Source of the DNA: Lasiodiplodia sp. COLG20
Taxonomy: Eukaryota; Ascomycota; Dothideomycetes; Botryosphaeriales; Botryosphaeriaceae
Assembly: GCA_009801085.1 (NCBI GenBank)
Contig: VNWV01000007.1
Span: 1,984,001 to 2,048,000 of the forward strand
DNA: 64,000 nucleotides
Direction: 5' to 3'
Shown here: piece by piece, positions 44,183 through 55,237 of the stretch
How positions within the stretch are numbered: the stretch's first letter is position 1
Layout of the letters: each line of letters opens with the position of its first letter
Notes under the pieces: model-generated
Told to the model about the DNA's origin: nothing
What the model saw: the letters and a program-made list of their open reading frames with translations, nothing else
The model's database searches: none
Program-made: the position numbers and the translations under genes

Positions 44183-45540
44183 ACGGAGGAAGTTATCTAT
44201 TATGTCGTGGATGATAAAGCATATTTTTTTCACCTGTGGTTCCTAGAAAGAAAAATGTAGTGGTCCTTCAAAGTTTAACGATGTTGAAAAGCAGCACCTC
44301 TACGTCAATAGGAGGCGCAGCGCAACATCAACATGCTAGTACATTTTGTTTTCGTCACGTAGAAGGCCTGTAAAGAACGACGAAGTGTTCAAAGGAGACT
44401 CCTCAAAGTGCTGTCTCTCCAGGAGACACAAAGTAGCGTTTATGTGCGGCCTTGGTCACATACAGTGTATTGTTTGAGACACTTTAGCACAGGGAATATT
44501 ATGTTCTAAATCTTTTCGCAATTTAATGCGTAAGTTGCTAGAGTACACCGAGATGTCAAATGACAGAGTCTGCTGCTTCGCCCTTGTCACGTTCACACTG
44601 AGGCGCACCTCAGTCTCGTGGTCACCTCCCAAACCGGAAGCATGGGTTATGCCGAAAAACCTCACCACTCACCTCGTCCCGGACAAACACCTTCTCAGCA
44701 CCGCCCCTCTCTACCGGCCGAACCCATCAACCAGACCCGAAAGAATCCATGCTCGAGCCGATCCCTCGGCGTCGGCTCGTTCACGCACCCGGCAAGGCCC
44801 CACCATCGCCGGCAACTCCCAACACTGGAATCTTCCCGTGCTGTTTTCCGTTGCCCTTTCCCTCCGCTCCACCGATGCCGATGGCCGGCTACGTACGATC
44901 CCGATGGCCCAATCGCGCGGACCCCGATGTAAATCGAGTCGGCTGCTCCGGATGGTGAGAAGTAAGGGAAACCCAAAAAAAGCGCCGTGGTTGCGATATC
45001 GGCTTCCCGTCTGGGGAATTGATTAGCGAGACCATCATTGTATCCATGTGGGCGGAGATTAGAAGGCGATCCGTAACGGTGTGATAGATGGCATTCGCCG
45101 TGAGCGGAATGTAGAGGAAGAAAAAAAAGCCGCGGTAAAAGGTTCAAATGGAAGGGGTGAAGTTGGTCCGGTTCATGGTGGAGTCGTTGCGGACGAGGAG
45201 TCGAGAAATGGAAGATTGAAGAAACAGTTTTTTTTTATTATTCAAATTCGATCAGCGGCTTTCATTAGAACAAGTGCTGAGCATGAAGGTGAACATAATC
45301 AAGTAAAAATGGGAAGTGACTGGTGGTCCGAACTCAGCACAAAATGGGACATGCAAGACAAGGATATCAGCCTATCAAATCAAAGGAAAATCAAATTCAT
45401 GCTCTTTTGTCTACCATTTTCTAGCTCTCCCTAAGCTATCCAAACCTTCATGATCTAACGGTTTCCGTTTTACTCATGCAATACTGAAAAAGAACAAAGA
45501 CTGGAAAACACCGAATGAGCCGTCGCGTGTATACATACTT

Positions 45541-47842
45541 TTAGTTCCAGGCCTGCATGTTCTTAACCTCGCAGCCCTCTTGGCCCTCAGTCCTCTTCAC
45601 CAGCTCACCAACCACGTAGACCTTCTCACCAGCCGCCTCAAGCGCCTTGGTCGCCTCGGCCACCTTGCTCTTCTCAACAACGCACACCATGCCGAGACCA
45701 GTGTTGAACGCACGCGAGAACTCCCTGTCCTCGACACCGCCAGCCTGCTTGAGCCAGCGGAAGACGGGCGGCACAGGGTAGGTTGCGGCATCAACAACGG
45801 CTTGGAGGTGGTTAGGCAGCATGCGCGGGATGTTCTCGAGCAGACCACCACCAGTGATGTGTGCCATACCCTTGAGGAGGCGCTGCTGCGCCGCGGCAAG
45901 AAGCGGGCGGACGTAGATGCGAGTGGGCGTGAGGAGAGCAACGCCAACAGACTCGCCGGACTGGCTCCAGGGCGCGGGCGAGTGAAAAGAGAGGCCGGCA
46001 CGCTCGACGATCTTGCGGATGAGGGAGAAGCCGTTAGAGTGCGGGCCGCTGGAGGCGAGACCGATGAGGACGTCGCCCTCGACCATGGAGGCCGTGTCAG
46101 GGAGGATGGGCTGGTTGCGAGCGAGGGCACCAATGGCGGCACCACCAGCGTCATACTCGCCAGCAGAGTACAGACCAGGCATCTCGGCCGTCTCACCGCC
46201 AACGAGAGTGCAGTTAGACTGCTTGCAACCTTCAGCAACACCATGGACGAAGGCGGCAGCGGCGTCAACATCCAGCTTGCTACACGCATAGTAGTCGAGG
46301 AACATGAGCGGCTCAGCACCCTGAACCACAAGGTCATTGACGTTCATGGCGACGAGATCGATACCAACGGTATCATGCTTGCCCATTTCGAATGCAATCT
46401 TGACCTTGGTGCCAATGCCGTCAATGGCACCGACAAGGATGGGTGCCTCCTTGTAGCCGGCAGCAGCAAGGTCGAAAGTGCCGCCAAATCCACCAATCTC
46501 GGCGTCAGCACCAGCTCTACGTGTTGACTTGACTGAGGCCTTGATACGCTGGACAAGCTCGTTGCCGGCATCAATGCTTACACCAGCAGAAGCATAGGTC
46601 ATGGCCTCTTGCTGGGCAGGCGTTTCCCGGGTGACAGTGGTACCATCCTCAGCGGGCTCAAGGAGTTTCCAGATGCAAGTGATGTTCTCCTTCTTGAATT
46701 CGTTGATGAGGTGGTTGGCAATGCCGTCAAAGTTGTGGGTGGCTAGTGCAAGGATGGTAGGGCCAGCACCAGACAAGCAGATACCAAGCAGACCGGGATG
46801 CGACTTGGGGGTGACAGATTGAAGGATTTCAGTGAGACCGGGAATAAGAGTCTTGCGGTAGGGCTGGTGGATCTTGTCCTGCATACCCTCGTAGATCATG
46901 TCAGGGTCTGGGGGGGATTCACCAAGGGCGGTGGTCAGGAGGGCTATTCTCTGCAGGTTGAAGACCAGGTCGGCGCGGCTGTACTGGGCCGGCAGAACAC
47001 CTCTCGCCTTGGCTGTCGAGACCTCGAACTGAGGAATGATGGCAATGCACTTGATCTCCTTAGCCCACTTGAATTTCTTGTAGTGACCAATGTTGTGCGG
47101 CGGCTCCGGGGGCTGGAGGCCGGTGTCGATACCACCAGCAGGCTCAGGCAGGACCTCGGCCAGCGGAATCTCCTTACGGGCCATATCGGCGGGGTCGAGT
47201 TCGTTCAGGTAGGTACCGACGAAACCACCGTACAGAGCGGCAGCGACGTTGTCAGGGTGTCTTTCGATCATGAGACAGTAGTCGAGCATTCTGGCCTTGG
47301 ACAGTCCCAGGTTTCCGACCTCATTTCCGAGACTCACACCAGCAACCTAGACATGTATCAGCCGGTACAATGCATGTTGATATCTTGCCGCCGCCAATGG
47401 CCAGCCGAAACCCAGCGGGTGCAGCGGTGATCATACGATATAGCCGCCTCTCTCGCGCCCGCCAGGTCCAGGCTAGCCACAGCTCGCAGCAAGGTCGCAC
47501 AGTTCAGGCGAGTCCTACCACTGCGGCACCGCTGCTTCCCAAGCCTCTTCCCAAGGGAATTGGGTTCTTGATGTGTACGTGGGTGCCGGGGAACTTTCGC
47601 TGGCCATGGCACTTGAGGACGTAGAGGGCGACGCGGGTGACGAGGTTGACGTCGGGGTCGAGATCTATTTCGTCCGCGCCCTCACCTTCGTATGTGATGC
47701 GGCAGGCGAGCGAATTGAGCTGCTCAGCGGAGGGGTCGGGCTTGACGTGCAACTCGAGGTAGACGGAGAGGGCGAGGCCGATGACGTCGAAACCGGGGCC
47801 AATGTTGGCGGACGAGCAGGGGACCTTGATAACGCACGCCAT
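45541..47842 (-). CDS. THR1-ADE7: Fusion: homoserine kinase + phosphoribosylformylglycinamidine cyclo-ligase (AIRS)
   Basis: Two exons, 47842-47519 and 47346-45541, flank a 172-bp intron and give 709 aa in one frame. Residues 1 to about 350 are a complete GHMP-type homoserine kinase: [14 protein letters not shown] near the N-terminus, the ATP loop [12 protein letters not shown] at about 95-106, and the C-terminal motif [11 protein letters not shown] near 298. It phosphorylates homoserine for threonine synthesis. With only a short linker, an AIR synthetase (PurM/AIRS) follows from Met357: [37 protein letters not shown] and [12 protein letters not shown] are all present. AIRS is step 5 of purine synthesis and in fungi is normally the C-terminal half of ADE5,7. 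No stop or splice site separates the two enzymes. The reading frame is certain; that the cell makes one bifunctional protein is inference. Confidence 0.9.
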
Positions 47843-48080
47843 GGCTGCGAATGGCTCGCTGGGTACCGCTTCCTCGGACTGAGGGGTCGTCTTTTGTGTA
47901 GTTTGTGGGCGAGGGGCGCGGTGGTTCGAGTTGGAGTCACTGTCGAGCGGCGGCCGCTCAGCCCTACGGAAAAGTTCCCAGAGCCTGCCCCGCAATCGGC
48001 CCTGCTCCACCAAAATTTCAAGTCGGCCGCCGCGGGGCACTCGCAGAACCAAGCATCAACACGAACCCCCAGACTCCACA
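47843..48080. promoter_or_regulatory. Bidirectional promoter, homoserine kinase-AIRS / GARS
   Basis: Only 238 bp separate the two divergent start codons, so both genes probably share control elements. One TGACTC lies on the minus strand at 47939-47934. TGACTC is the core bound by Gcn4/CpcA and by yeast Bas1, which control amino-acid and purine genes. A single 6-bp match is weak evidence by itself. Confidence 0.55.
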
Positions 48081-49472
48081 ATGGCTGACGTCCGTGTCCT
48101 TCTCGTTGGAAATGGCGGCAGAGAGCACGCCCTCGCCTGGAAGCTCTCTCAATCGCCCCGCATCGACCGCATCTTCGTCGCTCCCGGCAATGGCGGCACC
48201 GCCCTCCTCACCAAGGCGCAGAACGTCGAGTCCGTCAAGGCTGACGACTACCCGGGTCTCGTCAAGTTCGCTGTCGAGAACAACGTGAACCTTCTCATTC
48301 CCGGCCCCGAAGCCCCGCTTGTCGACGGCATTGTTGATGTTTTCAACAAGAATGCTCCCCAAATCAAGTGCTTCGGCCCCTCCGGTGCTGCTGCCCGCAT
48401 GGAGGGCAGCAAGACCTTCTCCAAGGACTTCATGGACCGCCACAACATTCCCACCGCCGCGTACAAGAACTTTACTTCCCACGATGAGGCTCGCGCCTAC
48501 CTCGACAGCGTCTCGCACCCTGTCGTTATCAAGGCTTCCGGTCTCGCTGCCGGCAAGGGCGTCATCATTCCCACCACCAAGGAGGAGGCACACCGCGCCC
48601 TGAGGGATATTATGCTGGACCGCGAGTTTGGTTCTGCTGGTGATGAGGTTGTCATTGAGGAGTTCCTCGAGGGTGACGAGCTCAGCATCCTGACCTTTAG
48701 TGACGGCACCTCTATCCAGAGCCTGCCTCCGGCTCAGGATCACAAGCGTATCTTCGACGGCGACAAGGGCCCCAACACTGGCGGCATGGGTACCTACTCT
48801 CCTACGCGCATCGCACCCAAGGACGTCGTGGACAAGATCAACAAGGAGGTGCTGCAGCCCACTGTCGACGGCATGAAGGCTGAGGGTATGTCATGTCTTG
48901 ACATGCTTGGAACTGCGAGCGGCTAACAATTACCGTCTCAGGCTACCCCATGATTGGCTGCCTGTTCACTGGTCTTATGATGACCAAGAACGGCCCCAAG
49001 GTGCTCGAGTACAATGTTCGCTTCGGTGACCCAGAGACCCAGTCGCTGTTGCCGTTGATGGACAGCGACCTTGCTGAGCTCGTGCTTGCCTGCACTGACA
49101 GCAAGCTTGCCAACTTTGATCTGAAGGTGGGAGAGAAGAGTGCCGCTACCGTGGTGGTGGCTGCCGGTGGCTACCCCGGCTCGTATGCAAAGGGCACCGA
49201 GATGAAGCTCGACCCTGTTCCGAATGGTGGGTGACTTTATGCGGATGGAATCCGCCATAAGCTAACTTATTGTAGATACCGTTCACTTCCACGCTGGCAC
49301 CGCGTTGAAGGATGGCGTGCTGCGCACTTCTGGCGGTCGTGTCATTGCATCAACGGCATGGGCACCCACGCTTGAGGAGGCCGTTCAGAAGGCCTACAAG
49401 GGAGTTGAGGCCATCCACTTTGAAGGCATGCAGTACCGCAAGGACATTGCAGGCCGCGCGCTGAAAAAGTAA
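48081..49472 (+). CDS. ADE5: Stand-alone phosphoribosylamine-glycine ligase (GARS)
   Basis: Three exons, 48081-48885, 48942-49226 and 49276-49472, join in frame to 428 aa; introns are 56 and 49 bp with GT...AG ends. The protein has the PurD N-terminal VLLVGNGGREHALAW, the ATP-grasp lid HPVVIKASGLAAGKGVII, GPNTGGMGTYSP, and the metal/ATP segment LEYNVRFGDPETQ. It makes glycinamide ribonucleotide, step 2 of purine synthesis. It stops right after YRKDIAGRALKK, where the fungal ADE5,7 protein would continue into AIRS. The AIRS domain is instead fused to homoserine kinase on the other strand, across a shared 238-bp promoter. As a monofunctional enzyme it has bacterial PurD length and should be active. 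The missing AIRS half is the oddity. Confidence 0.93.
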
Positions 49473-50254
49473 ACGAGTAAGTAGGTAAGTGGGATGAACA
49501 TTGCAGGGACGTGGATATGATCGTGAATACAAAACTCAGGAGACAAAAAGGTATGTGGATCGGTTACGAAATGGGATATCCAAAAATAGAATGCATGTCT
49601 GGCAGAAAATACTGCTATTGGTAGAGTCGCATAGTCTCGAGAGTCGTCCCGCTCGAGTAGTCGACAGTAGAGTCGTCAGAACGAATGGCTCAATAGCTGT
49701 TATTGCTGCCATCTCCGGTTATGCATAAGGACCATAGTGAAAAGCTGTCAGTGCTGCTAATAACTGGCTGGCACCATCTCATTAAATATGCAACAAGATG
49801 AACATCCAATTCCCGAAGTGAAGTCAACACACCGCATGGTATCACTAGCGTGTTTGCGTAGCATCCCGCGGTCAGCTGGGCGTGTCATAGCTAGGCCCCT
49901 TCAATCGAGGGCGTCCGGGCGGAACATCGTCACCACCGAGCCAGAAGCTCGAAGGATTGCGTTGCGTCGCAGCCCGCCGCCGCCAAGAAAGTAGGCCGCC
50001 TCATCAACCAACTTCAACCTCTCAGCACCCCGTCGTCACACTACCTCTAACCCACCTCTACCGCGCCATAGCCATCAACGGCCTGCTCTCCCCTCACAAC
50101 AGCCGCCGACTACTCGCCCGTTGCGCTACCCGCCCACTGCAGCAGCGACTGCCGCCGTCTTCTCCGCGACCGCAGCCGACTTCGCCGAAAGCGAAAGCTC
50201 CAACCAGCAACCGCCCACCTTTAACGAAAGGCATCATCGCCCACCGCCGACATC
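49473..50254. other. Intergenic region, GARS to V-ATPase subunit f
   Basis: This contains the GARS 3' UTR and the promoter and C/T-rich leader of the next small gene. A GTCGTC/CTCGAG-rich patch lies near 49625-49680. No tRNA fold or gene is seen. Confidence 0.5.
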
Positions 50255-51136
50255 ATGAAGCCCGTCGTCTCCGCTCTCAACGCATGGACATGGTACGCCA
50301 CGCCTTCTCTTCCGCACGCGCTTGTTGCCGTCCCCGCTGCCTGCCTGGGGCGCGGGTGAGCGAGTATAAGCGCCGCATGGCTTGGCTGGGAGCTATGGAC
50401 ACCGGGTTGAGCTGACTGCTGATGCGTTTTGATTGAACAGCATCGTCGTGTCCGTCTTCGCCATCGTCATCCTCTCGGTCATCGGATCGCTGTTTAAGGT
50501 GCGTTTTGGATCTGTCGTCATATGCATGGCTCTAGCTCCCTCGGATGCTGGATTGCATCGTACATCTGGAGGCTATGGTGCGAGCTTGGCTACTCAACTC
50601 CATGAGCATGGCACTATGGAGGAGAGATGGATGCTGCATGGAGCGGCTGCACAATTGTCGAGGTGTGGTGGACAGCGTGGAGCTGCGCAAAAGAGCCCGC
50701 TAAGGAGCCGACGGCGTGCTTCCCGCTACTGCATTGCGCCGCACTGCCCGCCACATCCACGTAGCTATCGCGCCTCTCAGCTATCCTACTCCGGCCTACC
50801 GAGAGCATTGCCTGCATTGTCCCCATCCCCTCTACACATGCACAACAAAGGAAAGCAAATCTGACGATCCGCGTTTCTAGTCCAACAACCACATCATGAT
50901 GGGCTCGACCGAAGACCCGGAAGACGGCAAGGCCGTCGCAGGAGCCGTGTTCGGAGCTGTCGCTGTCTACGGTGTACGTATCATCCCCTTCCTTTCTAAC
51001 ACGAACACATCACTTCAACAATGGCAGGAAGCTGACATCGGATTGATCACATGTATAGGTCTTCCTGATATTCTGTTCCGGGCAAGCATTCCTGCACATG
51101 CGTGAGAGCAGGCGCGGTGCTATTGCGCTCTCGTAG
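50255..51136 (+). CDS. V-ATPase Vo subunit f / RNaseK-like small membrane protein
   Basis: Four tiny exons, 50255-50292, 50441-50498, 50881-50973 and 51059-51136, join in frame to 88 aa. Introns are 148, 382 and 85 bp, so the gene is easily missed by gene finders. The product begins MKPVVSALNAWTCIVVSV and has two membrane segments (about 12-31 and 51-72). Between them is an acidic loop with GSTEDPEDGKAVA, and the basic tail is HMRESRRGA. This closely follows the small yeast protein YPR170W-B, identified as V-ATPase subunit f, and the animal RNASEK family. It would sit in the Vo membrane sector of the vacuolar proton pump. All four junctions are in phase and GT...AG, which supports the model. 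Confidence 0.85.
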
Positions 51137-52106
51137 AAACCCCCTCCGTTACTCGAACTCCACCCGCGTACTCGACTACCTTCATAACCGCGATTCAAGC
51201 CGATAGCCGAGAGATCGTGAACAATCAACTCTGAATGGTGGAGCATTTCATTTTATGGAGAGGGCAGTGACAAAGGATCGGACGGGATGGAAGGGGTGGG
51301 AGAGGCGCATTATGATACCTGCATTCTTCTCCTTCTCCACACGCCCGTGCCCGGTTCTTGGTTGCGAGGGGGGAAACAGACACGATCTTATACAACCACA
51401 TTCCATTGCCGTTCCTCGTTCCCCTCGACTCTACATTGTCCGCGGAGCGCATGAGGGAGGGATGTATTTCTGGCGTTCCTTTTGCAGGACATCTTAAGTA
51501 CCATAGTTGATTTTTGTTTCTCGTTAGCTTGGGTTGGTTCAGACTCTTTGGCGCACAACGGAATCTGTTCCTTTTTTGTTTCGGGCCTGAAGATGGCTGG
51601 AAGGGGTGGGCGTAATCGTCTTAGAGAAAAAGAATATTCTCTGGGAGGGCAATTCTTTCAGCAGGACAAGTCTCGTATGAAAGTGTTCGAATAGGAGAGA
51701 AGTCGTTAAGCGTTCAATGTGAGGGCTGTAAATTTGGAAATAGCGTCGTCTCGCGCTTCACATGTTCAAACACCCTTTGACCGTCAAGTATTAAGTTCGT
51801 TCATACTAGCTTCCGGATATCACCGCTCAGAGCGTTTCTGCGTAAAGACGAGAAACTTTATAACTGGATGTGGGAGAAGAAAACAGAATCAAAAGTTCCC
51901 AGCAAAGAAAACACCAGCCCAATGCAAGCCTGGAGGGTTCTGTGATATCATCCCAACCATGCAGACAGACATAAACGACTTAAAGGCTCCAGGCTCCTCT
52001 CTCCAAAACGCCAAGACCTGCCCAGCATTCCCCCCCTTTCCCGTCTTCTTCCAAACGTTATGTACGAATTTCCGCCTCTTTACATGTTCACTGCCTTTTC
52101 TCTTGT
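51137..52106. other. Convergent intergenic region
   Basis: About 970 bp between the 3' ends of the V-ATPase subunit gene and the AP-2 mu gene. I see no gene. Confidence 0.5.
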
Positions 52107-53622
52107 CTAGAACCTGATCTCGTAATTTCCAGCACGCGTCATGTACCTGACCCACTTGACGCTGCTGTAATTGCTCTTCTCGAAGACCTTCAGGTAGCGG
52201 ACGAGCAGGCCAGAGCTGGTGAACATGAGGAGGGAGAAGTTGAGGCTGAGCGGGGGCCTGCTCCAAGCCTTCTGGTTGGTCATGCTGGTGAGGGTGGCCT
52301 CGGCGCTGAGGACGTACTCGCTCTGGCCGGTGAAGCGGGGGATCTTCCAGACGATGTTGTTGTGCTCGGGCTCGTACTTGGCCTTGCCCTGGCTGGTGCG
52401 GGAGTTGATGCTGGCGGTGTTGAGCGGCGTGGGGATGCGGACGACGACGTTGGTGGCGAAGAGCTTGGAGCCGTAGTTGGCGCGGATGGCGATGCTGTAT
52501 TCGACCTTGGTCTTGCCCACCTCGTTGACGATGGCGTGCACCTTGAAGGGCAGGTTGACGTTCTCCGTCGCGCGGTACCGCATCAGCTCGAACTCGCCGT
52601 CCGGCGGCACGAAGCTGATGATGCGGTCCGTGTCGAACTTGCCCAGCTTCACGCACTGGTGGAACTGGCAATCCTCGAGCGTGACGGAGCCCGCGGCAGC
52701 GCGCGTCGCCTTGGTGCCCGCTCGGTTGCCTGACGGCGCCGAAAGGCTGTCCTCGCCCAGCGTCAGGCGGTCGTTCAGCCCGAACTTGCATTCCGGCGTA
52801 CCGGAGAGATAGGCGCGCATGACGATCTGTCCGTTGACGTCGGCACGCAGGACGGTGCCCGTAGCCGACATGAGCAAGTTCACGTCCTCGATAACATCCA
52901 CAAAGGCCTCGTTCTTGCGGTATTTGATGTCGGCGCGTCGCCAGGAAAGCGCACCGGTGGCCTGCATCGTGATCTTGGACGAGTCCTCCTGCATATCTGT
53001 GGTCAGCCCTGCGTTCCAGCCTTCATCCCGATATCGTGCGTACCATTGCCCGTTCTGACTTGACGCCTTCGGTCGTAATGTACATCTTCAGCGTCTCCGT
53101 CTCCGTGTTCTGCGGGTATCCGAAGTCGAGAATCTCTGCTCCGCTCGTCAGTCCCCGCGTGTCATGCCGCCCGCTGTCAAACTAGGCGGGTGGATTATGT
53201 TCCCCGGGTCCAGCATACCGTCTAGCAGCTCGTAGACTAGCACGAAGTTGTTCTTGACGGCCTCCTCATCGAACTTGCCGAAGTAGGCCTTGCCTAGGCC
53301 GACCAGGCGGTATAGGAACTCGAAGACGAGGGCGGCGTTGGCATTGCTCTTGGTCACGGCGACGATGTAGATGTTCTCGTGCTTCACGTGGCTGAAGGTC
53401 GTCGAGCCGAGCGTGAGGATGGGCGAGCGCACCTGCGCATTGCTGATCACTTGGATGCGGAAGACATCGGCGAGGCGTGGGCGGCAGTCGTTGCGAAAGG
53501 CGCGGAAGATGAGGTTCTCGCCCTTTTGGTTGAAGATGAGAATGCCGGAGAGCCTGCGGGAAACACCACGGGAATTAGCTGTGGGCGCGATTGTGCGCAG
53601 TGACGAAGAGAGCGACACACAT
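52107..53622 (-). CDS. APM4: AP-2 clathrin adaptor complex subunit mu
   Basis: Four coding exons, 53622-53621, 53553-53219, 53135-53044 and 52988-52107, join in frame to 436 aa. The start codon is split: AT ends exon 1 at a GTGTGT donor and G opens exon 2, giving [20 protein letters not shown]. Residues 1-140 form the longin-like mu N-terminal domain. [13 protein letters not shown] links to the mu homology domain from about residue 165 to the end ([16 protein letters not shown]). The extreme C-terminus [13 protein letters not shown] is typical for mu chains. The AP-2 complex selects cargo with YxxPhi signals and links it to clathrin at the plasma membrane; in filamentous fungi it also acts in apical endocytosis. 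Length equals that of AP-2 mu in animals and fungi. Confidence 0.93.
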
Positions 53623-54033
53623 TTTCACGGACCGCGGCGAAGGAAAGCAAAAGGAGGACGGAGGGGTGTTGGGTAGGAGGACCGATCGAGGGGTGATGGT
53701 GATTACAATAATCCGGGGCGGAGCGGGAGCAGGGATCACCGCGGATCCCACAGCTGCATCCACCCGCCAGCCGCTGTCAAGCACAAGCTCAAGTACACAC
53801 ACAGCGCGCCATTTCAACCAATTCGTCGTTTTTGTTCGCGGGTATTTGGAATATCAGAGCCAGAACCGCCGTATTGCCGCCATTCTAAAATAACTGTACA
53901 CCAGCGAGCAAAATCGCCGCCGGAGATGATGCAGGTACATCCGCTAGAAATTCCAAGCTTTGCTCCGGCATTAAACAAATATCAACTCAAGCCTCCCTAC
54001 CCCACCTAGCTTTTCCGTCTCCTTTGCAGAGGT
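53623..54033. other. Intergenic region
   Basis: 411 bp between the AP-2 mu start and the succinyl-CoA ligase stop, both on the minus strand. It holds the AP-2 mu promoter and the ligase 3' UTR. No gene is seen. Confidence 0.5.
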
Positions 54034-55237
54034 TTATATCAGGTCGCGCTTGACAAACTCGGCGTGCAGAGACTTGCCAAGAGCAGCGGGACTCCGCTCG
54101 ACAACGACACCAGCCGCCTCAAGAGCGGTGATCTTAGAGTTGGCATCACCCTTGCCGCCGCTGACGATGGCGCCTAATGTTCGTTAGTGGCAATGCATAA
54201 TTGAGCTCAGACAAGATGATAACATACCGGCGTGACCCATGCGCCTGCCCGGGGGCGCGGAGATACCAGCAATGAAGCTGACGACGGGCTTGTTGGCAGT
54301 GTTGTTGGCCTTGAGGAAATCCGCAGCATCCTCCTCAGCGCTACCACCGATCTCACCGATCATGATAATACCATCGGTCTCCTCGTCCTTCAGGAAGATG
54401 TCGAGGCAGTCAATGAAGCTGGTGCCGGAGAAGGGGTCACCGCCAATGCCGACGACGAGGGACTGGCCAAGGCCGGTCTGGGTCGTCTGGTTGACGGCCT
54501 CGTAGGTCAGGGTACCCGAACGAGAGACGATACCAACGCGGCCGCGCTTGTGGATGAAACCAGGCATGATACCGATCTTGCATTGACCCTGCTCCAGCTG
54601 TCAGATACACATACCCCAAGCTAGAGGTGGGGTATAGTTACCGGAGCAATGATACCAGGGCAGTTGGGGCCCAGCATGCGGGTCTTGCTCTGGGTCTTGA
54701 GCATATCGGTGATGCGGACCATGTCGTGCTGGGGAATACCCTCAGTGATGGTCACGACGAGGGGAACCTCGGCGGCGATGGCCTCCTCGATACTGGCGGC
54801 AGCAAGCGGCGGGGGGACGAAGATGGCCGAGGCATCGGCACCAGTGGCCTTGCGGGCCTCCTCAACGCTGGCGAAGACGGGCTTGCCCAGGTGCTCAGTG
54901 CCGGCCTTCTTGGGGTTGGTACCGCCAACGACATTCGTGCCTTAATTCTTTTATCAACGTGTTGCGTACGCGACTATCTGGGTCGGGAGCTGCATACCGT
55001 ACTCGATGGCCTGCTGGGCGTGGAAGCTGCGGGAGAATTAGCGTCGCATTACTACAAGGCAGATAAGGGGCTGACGCACGTTCCCTGCCTGCCAGTGAAG
55101 CCCTGGAAAAGGACCTTGGTGTCCTTGTTGATGCGGAGGTTGACGTTGGTGGAGGCATAGGGCGAGGCGGTCGAGTAAGCCTGCCTGCGGCTGGCGGCGG
55201 ACAGAGCCGCTTGGGCGGGACGGCGGAAAGCCTGCAT
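54034..55237 (-). CDS. LSC1: Succinyl-CoA ligase alpha subunit, mitochondrial
   Basis: Five exons, 55237-55080, 55026-54998, 54940-54642, 54588-54228 and 54173-54034, join in frame to 328 aa. The second exon is only 29 nt and encodes FHAQQAIEY. The N-terminus [19 protein letters not shown] is a mitochondrial presequence. [19 protein letters not shown] is the CoA-binding block, and [20 protein letters not shown] spans the third intron. The active-site His281 lies in [15 protein letters not shown] and is the residue phosphorylated during catalysis. The enzyme converts succinyl-CoA to succinate in the TCA cycle with substrate-level phosphorylation. It is divergent from ELP3 with 268 bp between starts. 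Confidence 0.95.

Larger units (their letters stand above)
34281..45540. other. 11.3-kb region without a supportable gene
   Basis: This stretch lies between the start of the CRIB gene and the stop of the homoserine kinase-AIRS gene, both on the minus strand. The left 2-3 kb are GC-rich and could be a long promoter or leader of the CRIB gene. The section from about 42.5 to 44.6 kb is AT-richer with poly(T) and A/T tracts. The longest frames (up to 246 codons at 34816-35556) are Arg/Pro/Ala-rich in several registers at once, as expected from GC-rich noncoding DNA. I found no transposase, reverse transcriptase, tRNA, rRNA or recognisable pseudogene. Confidence 0.55.

Noticed and set aside
45580..46527. 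315-codon plus-strand frame
   Set aside because: It is antisense to the well-conserved AIRS domain.
47921..47945. GGTTCGAGTTGG, a tRNA B-box-like word
   Set aside because: No T-stem or acceptor stem pairs around it, and it lies in the GARS promoter.
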